61,133 nucleotides of DNA, taken from Desulfobacterales bacterium (GTDB lineage Bacteria; Desulfobacterota; Desulfobulbia; Desulfobulbales; BM004). The notes below the pieces were generated by a model, which worked only from the letters and a program-made list of their open reading frames with translations, did no database searches and was not told where the DNA came from. Positions 43,730 to 52,123 of this stretch are shown piece after piece. A program made the translations under genes and the position numbers. Position 1 is the stretch's first letter. The number at the start of each line of letters is the position of its first letter. Where the stretch lies: the NCBI GenBank assembly GCA_021647905.1, contig JAKITW010000008.1:1-61133 (forward strand). The letters are read 5' to 3'.

Positions 43730-43883
43730 GTAAGCGTTCACCAGCACCTCATCTTCGCCCATCTGGGCCTGCTCGAATAGCGCCAGTATGCTTCGCTGTC
43801 CCAAATGAACGAATCTAAGGCACTGGTAAACGCTTACGGGCATGAGGTTACCGTAATTCCATACCCCCGGTGAACGGTTACGG
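43730..43883 (+). repeat. Tripartite inverted repeat, copy R3b
   Basis: Ends GTAAGCGTTCACCAGCACC (43730-43748) and GGCACTGGTAAACGCTTAC (43819-43837), then third half-site GGTGAACGGTTACGG (43869-43883). Same layout and termini as R3a. It lies upstream of the HTH gene and directly abuts the tandem repeat R4. Confidence 0.75.
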
Positions 43884-44087
43884 CCGGATAAGAGCCTCTA
43901 CAGTTCAAACGAGGTGTGTACAGCCACTCGAACCCTACGCCCCACCCACGCTTTTCGCAGATGTTAAGGCCAGAGGCTCCAGCCCGGCGGGGCCGGATAA
44001 GAGCCTCTACAGTTCGAACAAGGTGTGTACAGCCACTCGAACCCTGCGCCCCACCCACGCTTTTCGCAGATGTTAAGGCCAGAGGCT

Positions 44088-44089
<2 letters not shown>
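43882..44089. repeat. 109-bp tandem repeat (two units) after glnB
   Basis: Units begin GGCCGGATAAGAGCCTCTAC at 43882 and 43991, so the period is 109 bp with only a few differences. Each unit is bounded by AGAGCCTC and GAGGCTCT, which can pair as a long hairpin. The last unit ends inside the glnB stop codon region (44088-44090). The 20-base prefix CCAGCCCGGCGGGGCCGGAT before unit 2 also occurs before R3b at 43.71 kb. Confidence 0.75.
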
Positions 44090-44459
<370 letters not shown>

Positions 44460-44493
44460 CTATGGACATATCGCATTGATGCCGGTCAATTAT

Positions 44494-44594
44494 GTCGGTC
44501 TCGCAACAACCCGCTCGACGGACGTGATTCGTCTTGTAACTTGTTGATTTTATTGGATGGCATTTGAAGCCTTTCGGGTTGTTACGAGTTCATC
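44494..44594 (+). mobile_element. 101-bp MITE, copy G, at the amt stop codon
   Basis: Full length, target duplication AATTAT at 44488-44493 and 44595-44600. The right duplication contains the amt stop codon (TAA on the minus strand, 44597-44599), so the element entered exactly at the end of amt and left it intact. Confidence 0.9.
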
Positions 44595-44596
44595 AA

Positions 44597-45928
44597 TTAT
44601 CCTTCGGTGTTAATAAAACCATACCCGCGCTCGCCGTGCAACGAATAGTCAAGGCCGATGGCCTCGCCCTGCTCATCGATCCGGAAGCCCACTGTTTTTT
44701 CAACGATAAAGCAGATAACATAGGTGGCTACCAGGGAGAGGGCGATGGTCGCGCCCAGGCCCACCAGCTGGACGCCGAACTGATCCAGAACGCCCCAGCC
44801 GCCGGCTCCGGCCGCGGCCGCGGCATCAGCCATCCAGCTGTCGCGGATGAAGAAGGACAGCATCAGCACTCCCATGCCGCTGCCCACCCCGTGGATGCCG
44901 AAACAGTCGAGGCTGTCGTCATAGCCCAAGCGGCCCTTGGCCATCAGGGCCAGGTAACAGGCACCGGAGGAAAGCGCACCCAGGATGATGGCACCGCCGG
45001 GCTGGACCACCCCGGCGGCCGGGGTGATCACCACCAGGCCGGCCAGGATGCCGGAAACAAAACCAAGGGAGGTTGCCTTGCGGAAATGGACAACCTCGAT
45101 CAGCAGCCAGGCCAGGGCGCCGCTGGCGGCCGAAACCTGGGTCATGGTCAGGGCCCGGGCCGTATCCAGGCCGCTCTGCACGGTGGAACCGGCATTAAAG
45201 CCGAACCAGCCCACCCAGAGCAGACCGGCGCCCATCATGGTCATCACCAGGTTATTGGGCTGCATGGCCCGTTGGGGCCAGCCCTTGCGCCGGCCGAGGA
45301 ACAGGGCCGCCACCAGGGCGCTGGTCCCGGCCGAGACATGGATCACCAGGCCGCCGGCCAGGTCGATAACCCCGGCGGCACCGTAGTTGAAGAGCCAGCC
45401 GTCCGAGGCCCAGACCCAGTGACATAGCGGGGCGTAGACCATGAGAAACCAGAGGACGATGAACAGGATGTAACCCCGGAAATAGACGCGCTCGGCCAGG
45501 GCGCCGCTGATCAGGGCCGGGGTGATGATGGCGAACTTGCCCTGGAACATGGCAAGGATATACTCGGGGATGCCGTTGACAATGGAGTCGTCAATGCCGC
45601 GGAGCAGGAAATAGTCGCTGTTCCAGCCGATAACCCCGCCGAAGATGCTCTGGCCGAAGGTAAGCGAATAGCCGCACACCACCCAGAGTACGCCGATGAC
45701 CGCCATGGAGACATAGCTGTGCATCATGGTGCCCAGGACGTTCTTGGTCCGGACCAGGCCGCCGTAAAACATGGCCAGCCCCGGCACCATCAACAGCACC
45801 AGGGCCGTTGATGTCAGCATCCAGGCGGTTGTGCCGGTATCGATTCCGTTCCCCGCGGCCCGGGCCAGCCCGGGCAGGAAAACGGCAAGCGCAAACCCTC
45901 CGTAAATGATCGGTTTTCTTATCTGCAT
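44597..45928 (-). CDS. amt: Ammonium transporter
   Basis: 443 aa with a signal-like first helix (FALAVFLPGLARAAG) and about 11 further helices. Amt signatures: PGLAMFYGGLVRTKNVLGTM, GVIDLAGGLVIHVSAGTSALVAA with the pore His, and DCFGIHGVGSGMGVLMLSFF with the second His. The start at 45928 has GGGGGA ribosome site; the frame open to 46084 is not homologous. A sigma54 promoter lies upstream. Confidence 0.95.
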   Translation of the reverse strand: MQIRKPIIYGGFALAVFLPGLARAAGNGIDTGTTAWMLTSTALVLLMVPGLAMFYGGLVRTKNVLGTMMHSYVSMAVIGVLWVVCGYSLTFGQSIFGGVIGWNSDYFLLRGIDDSIVNGIPEYILAMFQGKFAIITPALISGALAERVYFRGYILFIVLWFLMVYAPLCHWVWASDGWLFNYGAAGVIDLAGGLVIHVSAGTSALVAALFLGRRKGWPQRAMQPNNLVMTMMGAGLLWVGWFGFNAGSTVQSGLDTARALTMTQVSAASGALAWLLIEVVHFRKATSLGFVSGILAGLVVITPAAGVVQPGGAIILGALSSGACYLALMAKGRLGYDDSLDCFGIHGVGSGMGVLMLSFFIRDSWMADAAAAAGAGGWGVLDQFGVQLVGLGATIALSLVATYVICFIVEKTVGFRIDEQGEAIGLDYSLHGERGYGFINTEG

Positions 45929-45988
45929 GATTTTCCCCCTCTCCTGATATCCCTTGAGTGTGACCGTGTGCACGGTCCTGGTATATTC

Positions 45989-46082
45989 ACTGGTCACGCA
46001 ACAAGATGCGGGGCCAGCGTATGGCAGGTTGTTGCTTTTGTTCAGTGGCATTTGCCGCGGTTGGGATTGTTGCGAGTTCATC
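45989..46082 (+). mobile_element. Diverged MITE-related copy in the amt leader
   Basis: About 94 bp that shares GGTC.CGCAACAA at the left, GTTGTTG and TTCAGTGGCATTTG in the middle, and ATTGTTGCGAGTTCATC at the right end with the MITE consensus. No target duplication remains. It lies between the sigma54 promoter and the amt start, so it is transcribed in the amt leader. Confidence 0.6.
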
Positions 46083-46112
46083 ATGGTTGACGGGTTGACG
46101 TGCCCACGGGGA

Positions 46113-46128
46113 AGCAGGTTCTGTGCCA
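46113..46128 (-). promoter_or_regulatory. Candidate sigma54 promoter of amt-glnB
   Basis: Minus-strand TGGCACAGAACCTGCT matches the sigma54 consensus TGGCAC-N5-TTGCW with one mismatch in the -12 element. Location upstream of amt-glnB agrees with known nitrogen-control biology (NtrC/sigma54). Confidence 0.7.
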
Positions 46129-46301
46129 GCTTCTTATCCCTTTGATTTTATGGAAAATGAACTCTTGCGTCCCAATCGTGCCCAACAATAACGACAACAT
46201 ATTTGTAAAACCAGGCCCGCAATTTAACAAATATGTTGTTTGCCGAGGGATAAAAAACGAATCAGCCGGGTTGCCGGGCAGGGGTTCGCAGGAAGCGCTG
46301 A

Positions 46302-46391
46302 TCAGCCCCCCTTGCCAACCATCTCAACCCCCTGGCCGATGACCCTGATCCCCTGGTCCGGGAAATCGTGGCCAACTTCCTTGCCGCCCGC
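46302..46391 (+). pseudogene. Possible 3' gene remnant cut by element R2b
   Basis: Protein-like stretch ANHLNPLADDPDPLVREIV then ANFLAAR, ending at the left edge of R2b. Removing one C in the C-run near 46305 would join it to SQEALIS upstream in frame. The repeated DP...VREI pattern resembles a HEAT-like repeat. Neither a start nor an end is identifiable. It could be an intact gene's relic disrupted by the element. Confidence 0.35.
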
Positions 46392-46667
46392 GTAAGGTTT
46401 CGGTAAACCCCGTACGTTTGAGGTTTGACCGGGAAAGGGGTTTTCTTATAGCGAACGGTGTAGCGGACCCTGAGCCGTAGCCGTGACGGCAAAAGCGGAA
46501 TTTGAAACAACTTCGGCATGATATGCTTATGGCTTCCGAATCGCCGTTGCGGCGAAGCGAGTTCCTGCTTGATAGCCTGTTTATGAACAGCCGGCCCTTC
46601 TCAATGGAGCGGCCGTTGGTAGAAGAAGACCCCTTTCCCGACAGGAGGGGGTTTACTGGATGCTTAC
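46392..46667 (+). mobile_element. 275-bp element R2, copy b
   Basis: Nearly identical to copy a at 35.6 kb, with left end GTAAGGTTTCGGTAAACCCC and right end that inverts to GTAAGCATCCAGTAAACCCC. The two ends share GTAAG and GTAAACCCC around a 6-base variable core. No direct duplication is visible around this copy. Located between amt and the PilZ gene in the same orientation as copy a. Confidence 0.75.
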
Positions 46668-46789
46668 ATGGTAATCCGGTTTTCTGTTGCTTTAACTTAT
46701 TGAACTTCTTAAGGTAGGTGTCCAGTTGGAGGCGTAGCCGGGCCGGCGGGTGACAGGGAGAGGCAAAAAAAGCACAGGAGTTTTGGTCG

Positions 46790-47185
46790 ATGATCGAACA
46801 CCGGAAATATACCAGGCTGCCGCTGGAAATGGCGGTCGAGGTCATAACCACGGACCACGGCACCCTGACCGGCAGGACCAGCAACATCAGCTTCGGCGGG
46901 ATGCTGCTCAAAATAAAGGATCAGGAAAAATTACAGGCGGGCGAGAAGATCCACATCCTGCTGATCATCCAGGAGCGGCAAGGGACAGAGGAGCGGGTGC
47001 AGATCGAATTCGAGAGCGCGGTGGTCCACAAAAGCCAGGCCGGCGCAGGGATCAAGTTCATTGCCATGGATATCTCCCAGTACCGCCACTTCAAAAACCT
47101 GATGGTACTGAACAGTCCGGATCCGGACCAGATTCTCGAGGAACTGCGCAAAAATCCCGGCCTGCTGATCAAGGGCGATAATTAA
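46790..47185 (+). CDS. PilZ-domain c-di-GMP-binding protein
   Basis: 131 aa. The Arg-rich start EHRKYTRLPL and the NISFGGMLL (NxSxGG) motif form the c-di-GMP site. No other domain is attached, so it would work as a signalling adaptor. Ribosome site CAGGAG upstream. A lone plus-strand gene among minus-strand neighbours. Confidence 0.88.
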   Translation: MIEHRKYTRLPLEMAVEVITTDHGTLTGRTSNISFGGMLLKIKDQEKLQAGEKIHILLIIQERQGTEERVQIEFESAVVHKSQAGAGIKFIAMDISQYRHFKNLMVLNSPDPDQILEELRKNPGLLIKGDN

Positions 47186-47186
47186 C

Positions 47187-47212
47187 AGGGGTCAGGGGTC
47201 AGGGGTCAGGGA
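47187..47212 (+). repeat. Short tandem GGGGTCA repeat
   Basis: Three consecutive copies of a 7-bp unit GGGGTCA directly after the PilZ gene stop. Such runs can change length by slippage and could form a G-rich structure. Confidence 0.6.
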
Positions 47213-47282
47213 ATAGTATATCCGGCCCACGGTCAAGGCTCCATATTTTTTTCACCGCAAACCACATACCGCATACCGTCCA

Positions 47283-48641
47283 CTATTTTTTTCCGTCCTC
47301 TATTCTCGGTTCTTGGTTTACCGTCCACTGCCCACTGCCCACTGTCCACTGTCTTCTGTCCTCTGCCCTCTGGCCGAAGCGGAACCGGTCCCAGAAATCG
47401 GGAAAGGACTTGGCAACGCATTCCTCGCCCTGGATCCTGATTCCAGGCACCACCAGGCCGGCCACGGCAAAACTCATCGCGATCCGGTGGTCCGCATGGG
47501 TCTTGATCTCGGCCCCGTGCATGGGGGGCGCTTCCGGGCCCAGCCCTTCAATAATCAGGGTATCGTCCAGTTCCTCCACCCGGGCCCCCAGCTTGGCCAG
47601 TTCCACGGCCATCACATGCAGCCGGTCGCACTCCTTGATCCGCAGGTGGGCGATATTGCTGATCACTGTCCGGCCCCGGGCCCGGGAGGCCACCACCGCC
47701 AGGGTCGGCACCACGTCCGGCATATTGCCCATGTCCACCTCAATACCCTGGAGTTCAGTCGGCCCGATCAGGGTAAGCCCGTCCCCGGCCTGCTCCACCG
47801 TACAGCCCATCCGGGCGAGCAGGGCAATAAAACCGGTGTCGCCCTGGAGCGACTGGGCCGGCACGTTGGTCACCGTGACCCGGCCGCCGGTGACCGCGGC
47901 CGCGGCCCAGAAATAGGAGGCATTGGAGGCATCACCCTCCACTGGATATTTCCGGGCCTGGTATCGGCCCCTGGGAATCACGAACTCGTTGAGTTCCCGG
48001 CTGGATGAGACCTGGACCCCGAAATCAGCCATCACCGCCATGGTCATGGTCACATAGGGCTTGGACAACACCTCGCCGGCCACGGTCAGGATCGCCTCCT
48101 TGCGGGCATAGGGCGCCACCAGGAGAAGCGAGGAGAGGTACTGGCTGCTTTTTCCCTCGGGCAGCAGGGTCCGGCCGCCGGCCAACCCCTTGGCCTTGAT
48201 CTCAAGCGGCGGGCAGCCGGTATCCCTGATGCTGCGCACCTCCACCCCCCAGCCGCGCAGGGCCTCCAGCAGCGGCTGGATCGGCCGCTCCGCCATCCGT
48301 TTATCACCGGTGATCCGGATAATGCCGTTGCCCAGGGCGGCCATTGAGGTGAGAAAGCGGGTGGCAGTACCGTTGTTGCCCAGGAAGATCTCCTGATCCG
48401 GGGCGTTGATCCGGCCGCCGGCGCCCCGGACCAGCCAGCAATTGCCAGACTCTTCAATGGTGATCCCAAAGGCGCGCAGGGCCGCGGCCGTATACCGGGT
48501 GTCCTCGCTGGCCAGGGGGCCGATCAACTGGCTGTCGCCATCGGCCAGGGCCGCAACGATAAGGGCCCGCTGGGTGAGGCTCTTGGAGCCGGGAACTTCG
48601 ACAACCGCGTCAATAGTGGAAACAGGACGGATCTCTTTCAT
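47283..48641 (-). CDS. aroA: 3-phosphoshikimate 1-carboxyvinyltransferase (EPSP synthase)
   Basis: 452 aa. PGSKSLTQRALIVAALA at the start, LGNNGTATRFLTSMAALG and the DASNASYFWAAAA segment are enzyme hallmarks (shikimate pathway, EPSP formation). The core ends near FWDRFRFGQ; the last ~28 residues (EDRRQWTVGSGQWTVNQEP onwards) are translated from a low-complexity run of CAGTGGAC-type repeats and are not part of the family. The core is otherwise intact, so activity is likely retained. Confidence 0.95.
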   Translation of the reverse strand: MKEIRPVSTIDAVVEVPGSKSLTQRALIVAALADGDSQLIGPLASEDTRYTAAALRAFGITIEESGNCWLVRGAGGRINAPDQEIFLGNNGTATRFLTSMAALGNGIIRITGDKRMAERPIQPLLEALRGWGVEVRSIRDTGCPPLEIKAKGLAGGRTLLPEGKSSQYLSSLLLVAPYARKEAILTVAGEVLSKPYVTMTMAVMADFGVQVSSSRELNEFVIPRGRYQARKYPVEGDASNASYFWAAAAVTGGRVTVTNVPAQSLQGDTGFIALLARMGCTVEQAGDGLTLIGPTELQGIEVDMGNMPDVVPTLAVVASRARGRTVISNIAHLRIKECDRLHVMAVELAKLGARVEELDDTLIIEGLGPEAPPMHGAEIKTHADHRIAMSFAVAGLVVPGIRIQGEECVAKSFPDFWDRFRFGQRAEDRRQWTVGSGQWTVNQEPRIEDGKK

Positions 48642-48661
48642 GGTAAATGTTCGACCCCTTG

Positions 48662-49180
48662 CTAGGGATTGTTCTTCTGATTCCAGAGGGTAACGATTTC
48701 GTCAGCCACCTGGTCCGGAGAGATATGGTCGGTATCGATCGCATGATGGCAGGCCTTGGCATACATCGGCGTACGTCGCTCCAGGACCTCGGCCACCTCC
48801 TCGGTAAAGGTCTTGCCGGCAACCAGGGCCGGCCTTTCCGTGCCGCCCTTGATCCGGCTGACAATCACCTCCACCGAGGCCTGCAGCCAGCAGATAAGGC
48901 CATTCCTGCCCAGGACCTCGATATTTTCCGGCCGCTCAATGACACCGCCGCCGGTATCGACAATACAGTTGTCCTTGCGCGCCATTTCCCGGGCCACCTC
49001 CGATTCCATGTCCCGGAATCCGGCCCAGCCCTGTTTCTCAACGATCCGCGGGATCGACATGGACGCCTTTCTGACAATCTCCGCATCCATGCTGAAAACC
49101 GGCATATTCAGGCGAACGGCCAGCCTTGCCGCCACCACGCTTTTCCCGGTTCCGCGATAGCCGATCAAGACGATATTCAT
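48662..49180 (-). CDS. aroK: Shikimate kinase
   Basis: 172 aa. P-loop GYRGTGKSVVA, DTGGGVI and the RPALVAG lid region are intact. It overlaps the start of aroE by 4 bp and is 20 bp before aroA. Confidence 0.95.
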   Translation of the reverse strand: MNIVLIGYRGTGKSVVAARLAVRLNMPVFSMDAEIVRKASMSIPRIVEKQGWAGFRDMESEVAREMARKDNCIVDTGGGVIERPENIEVLGRNGLICWLQASVEVIVSRIKGGTERPALVAGKTFTEEVAEVLERRTPMYAKACHHAIDTDHISPDQVADEIVTLWNQKNNP

Positions 49181-50046
49181 GGGGTCAATTTCTCCATCAC
49201 CACCCTCCGCATGACCTCAACCGGGGCATCCACCCCGGTAAAACGCTCAAACTGCAGCACCGCCTGGTTGATGAACATCTCCACCCCCTGGATCACCTTC
49301 AGCCCCCTGGCCTTGGCCTCGGTCAGCAGTCTGGTCCGGAGCGGGGTGTAGACCACATCGAACACCACCTGTTCCGGCCGGAACAGTTCGGCCGGCACCA
49401 GGGTTGCGTTCACCTTGGGATGCATGCCCACCGGCGTACAGTTGATGATCAGATCCGCCTCCTGGACGTTTTGCCGGACCGTGTCCTCATTGAGCAGATC
49501 GGCCACAATGGTCACATCGGTTCCCTTTTCAAGATCGCCGCCGAGCTGGCCCAGCAACTCCTGGCTGATGTCCAGCAGGGTGAGCCGGCCGATGCCGCCC
49601 TGGTGGCCCAGGGTAAAGGCGATTGCCCGGGCCGCGCCGCCGGCCCCCAGCATCAGGACCTTGCGGCCGGCAAGATCCACCCCGGCATCGACAATCGCCT
49701 TCATGGCGCCGGGTCCGTCGGTATTAAGACCCAGAAGTCGGCCGTCCTGACTGATCACCGTGTTGATTGAACCGATGTGGCGATCGACCTCGGCAATCTC
49801 ATCCACATAATCCATGACCTCGATTTTATGGGGGATGGTTACGCTCATCCCCCTAAAATTCTCCAGGGCCCGCATCCCGGCCAGGGCATGCTCGACATCC
49901 TCCACCCGGAACCCCACATAGACATAATCCAGGTCCAGGGCGGCAAAGGCGGCATTATGGATGGCCGGGGAAAGGCTGTGCCCCACCGGGTTGCCGATGA
50001 TCGCGCACACCTTTGTCGCCGGACTGATTGTTGTTCGTTCCTTCAT
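49177..50046 (-). CDS. aroE: Shikimate 5-dehydrogenase
   Basis: 289 aa from the start at 50046 (MKERTTISPATKVCAIIG). NPVGHSLSPAIHNAAF binds shikimate; MLGAGGAARAIAF is the NADP fold; NTDGPGAMKAI and the QGVEMFINQAV region agree with AroE. The start at 50046 is preferred over 50058. Coupled to aroK. Confidence 0.95.
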   Translation of the reverse strand: MKERTTISPATKVCAIIGNPVGHSLSPAIHNAAFAALDLDYVYVGFRVEDVEHALAGMRALENFRGMSVTIPHKIEVMDYVDEIAEVDRHIGSINTVISQDGRLLGLNTDGPGAMKAIVDAGVDLAGRKVLMLGAGGAARAIAFTLGHQGGIGRLTLLDISQELLGQLGGDLEKGTDVTIVADLLNEDTVRQNVQEADLIINCTPVGMHPKVNATLVPAELFRPEQVVFDVVYTPLRTRLLTEAKARGLKVIQGVEMFINQAVLQFERFTGVDAPVEVMRRVVMEKLTP

Positions 50047-50146
50047 GGCTCCACCCACTCCTTACACTGGTCGACCCCGGAAGAATCGCCCGCCGCCCCT
50101 GTGGCGGCAACAAATACTCTTCCAGGGCATCATTTGTTATGTCGTA

Positions 50147-50303
50147 ACTGATCACGGGGCGTATAACTCTGTGATATTACTACCCCCAAACCTGTAAGTG
50201 ACCACAGGTGCCGCAGATTTGCGCAAGCGCGACCGGCCGCTATAGCCCGCCTATGCGGGCAGGAGCGATCGTGCGAAGATGGGGTGCCTGTGATCACTTA
50301 CGT
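50147..50303 (-). repeat. Tripartite inverted repeat, copy R3c (reversed)
   Basis: Inverted pair GTAAGTGACCACAGGTGCC (50191-) with GGTGCCTGTGATCACTTAC (to 50303), plus third half-site GTAACTGATCACGGGG starting at 50147 on the opposite side. Core sequence matches the reversed R3a core (GATCGTGCGAAGA). The arms differ from R3a/b (TGATCAC instead of CGTTCACC) but match each other and the third half-site. Upstream of aroE, between it and aroD. Confidence 0.7.
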
Positions 50304-50329
50304 TATGTCAGGCCGCCGTCTGTCCTGAA

Positions 50330-51073
50330 TTACAGCGCAACGTCTTTGCCAAGCAGAGAGTACAACTCCGACAGCCGCAACTGGCCCGGGGCGGTGCCCG
50401 GCACTGAATCCGGGGCCGCATAGGTCATGTAGCCGCCCCGTTCCAGGGTGGCCAGCCGGCTCAACATTCCGGCCCTGCCCATGGCAAAGGAAATCAAGGG
50501 AAACTCCCATTCCATGGACAACTCCTGCAGGGCAAGGACCCGTTGTGCATCCTGATAATCATGGGCCATGGTGACGATCTTGCCCACCTGGGCCCCGCTC
50601 CGGCACAGGCGGGCAAAGATCTTTTCCAACTCCTCGGTGTCCGGGGTGGTGTTGAAATCGTGCCAGGACAGGATCAGCATGGTGTCGGGCGATTCCCGCT
50701 CGATCTCCCGGAACAGCTGGCGGCGCAGGGCCGGCTCAGCCCTTAGCTCAAGGTCCACATAGGTTGCCCCGGCCCTGACCGCGGTCAGGAGCGGTTTAAT
50801 CCTCTGCTCCTCCGAACCGGTAAAGGCGCCGCCTTCCCAGGCCGGACGGTTGGTGAACAGCAACGGCCGGTTCAGGGCCTTGATCAACGGCGCAACCTCC
50901 GGTTTAACCATGGCATCAAGCCGGATCTCGATCACCTCGGCCAGTGGTTCCGTACCCCGGGCCACCTCAATGGCCTCCTTTGCGGTGGGGCTGGCCACGG
51001 CCACGCAGATCCGCCCCCGGGTCCTGATCGCAAAGGGATCGTTCAGGGAAAAATCTTCACTGGTATTGGTCAT
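50330..51073 (-). CDS. aroD: Type I 3-dehydroquinate dehydratase
   Basis: 247 aa from start 51073. Catalytic residues are visible: Glu in VIEIRLDAM, His in LILSWHDFNTTPD and the Schiff-base Lys in GKIVTMAHDYQD. Third step of the shikimate pathway; together with aroE, aroK and aroA it forms an aro cluster. A type I enzyme, not the smaller type II. Confidence 0.93.
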   Translation of the reverse strand: MTNTSEDFSLNDPFAIRTRGRICVAVASPTAKEAIEVARGTEPLAEVIEIRLDAMVKPEVAPLIKALNRPLLFTNRPAWEGGAFTGSEEQRIKPLLTAVRAGATYVDLELRAEPALRRQLFREIERESPDTMLILSWHDFNTTPDTEELEKIFARLCRSGAQVGKIVTMAHDYQDAQRVLALQELSMEWEFPLISFAMGRAGMLSRLATLERGGYMTYAAPDSVPGTAPGQLRLSELYSLLGKDVAL

Positions 51074-51155
51074 GATTCCATTCCTTTTTCCGGCCAGAAG
51101 CCAAGCGCTATAAAAAGGTACTTCTCCGACAGGCCCTTGGTAGCTGGCCAACTTT

Positions 51156-51256
51156 GTCGGTCTCGCAACAACCCGCTCGACGGACGTGATTCGTCTTGTA
51201 ACTTGTTGATTTTATTGGGTGGCATTTGAAGCCTTTCGGGTTGTTACGAGTTCATC
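51156..51256 (+). mobile_element. 101-bp MITE, copy H
   Basis: Full length, target duplication AACTTT at 51150-51155 and 51257-51262. The right duplication directly abuts a reversed, diverged copy. Confidence 0.9.
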
Positions 51257-51262
51257 AACTTT

Positions 51263-51360
51263 ATGATCCCGTAAAACACCTCAACGTTTTAAATGCCACA
51301 TAACAAAATCACCACGTTGTAACTGACCCACGTCCGTTGAGCGGTTTATGCGAGACCGAC
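51263..51360 (-). mobile_element. Diverged MITE copy K, reversed
   Basis: Read on the minus strand it starts GTCGGTCTCGCATAAACC and follows the consensus (CGGACGTG, GTTACAACGTGGTGATTTTG, GTGGCATTT, then GGGATCAT). About 98 bp, clearly older than the other copies. With copy H it makes an inverted pair separated by 6 bp. Confidence 0.65.
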
Positions 51361-51402
51361 AAACCTATTCCAATCGGAAACAGTTGTCAATCAACCGGGG
51401 CG

Positions 51403-52107
51403 TCACCGGACGAGCCATTCGCGCCAGTCACCGAGACCCGCCTCTTTGAGCCGGGAAAATAGTTCCGTGACAACGCCCCATTCCTCGGGTTCGACCAGGA
51501 AGCCGGGCAACGGCCGGGCCGGGACAAGCTCCTGGCCGGATGCCCGCTCAGTGCCCAGGAGCCGGGCCAGGACCCGGTCCATCCGCCCCCAGTAGCCGCC
51601 CTGCCGAAAGGCCAACTCCTCGATAATCTGGAGCAGCACCGTGTTCACGGTGATCAGAAACGGCAGACTCTCGGCCGCCCCACCGGCAGCACAACGGCTG
51701 AGCGAAGCAAAACTCCGGCAACCGAAAGGCCGGAGCGGATAGATAGCGCAGCAATCCTGCTCAAGAAAAAAACAGGGGCTCAAACACCAGGGGTCCTCGG
51801 CCTCGGCCGGGATCTCCCGCCGGGCCAGACAGGCGGCGGCAAACTGGTTGGTGGTCATCAACGGTCGACCGGAAACCTGCACCTCCCGGTGCTCCTTCAG
51901 TTTTGCGACAAGATCCGGCCGGGCCTGCTCAAGAAAGGCGGCAATGGCCCGGCCCTCAAGGCTGGTCATGGTCACGCTCCGGGTGCAGCAGACAGCACAG
52001 CCCTTTTTACAGGCAAAGGGCAGCCTGCTTACAAACTGCTCATGGATCTCATAAAGCCGGGTAAGCGGTGTCGAACCGGCACGCTTGGTATCGCTGTCCC
52101 GTGGCAT
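51403..52107 (-). CDS. YkgJ-family cysteine-cluster protein
   Basis: 234 aa. Cys pattern CKKGCAVCC (about residues 34-42), then EQDCCAIYPLRPFGCRSF, as in YkgJ proteins. Longer than the YkgJ at 36.6 kb. It follows pyrD and shares its strand with a 16-bp gap. No known enzymatic role. Confidence 0.8.
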   Translation of the reverse strand: MPRDSDTKRAGSTPLTRLYEIHEQFVSRLPFACKKGCAVCCTRSVTMTSLEGRAIAAFLEQARPDLVAKLKEHREVQVSGRPLMTTNQFAAACLARREIPAEAEDPWCLSPCFFLEQDCCAIYPLRPFGCRSFASLSRCAAGGAAESLPFLITVNTVLLQIIEELAFRQGGYWGRMDRVLARLLGTERASGQELVPARPLPGFLVEPEEWGVVTELFSRLKEAGLGDWREWLVR

Positions 52108-52123
52108 GTAAACCTGCCCCGGC

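Noticed and set aside
46750-47181. Alternative frame overlapping the PilZ gene
   Set aside because: The PilZ frame has RxxxR and NxSxGG motifs and a ribosome site; the alternative is Arg/Gly/Pro-rich shadow sequence.
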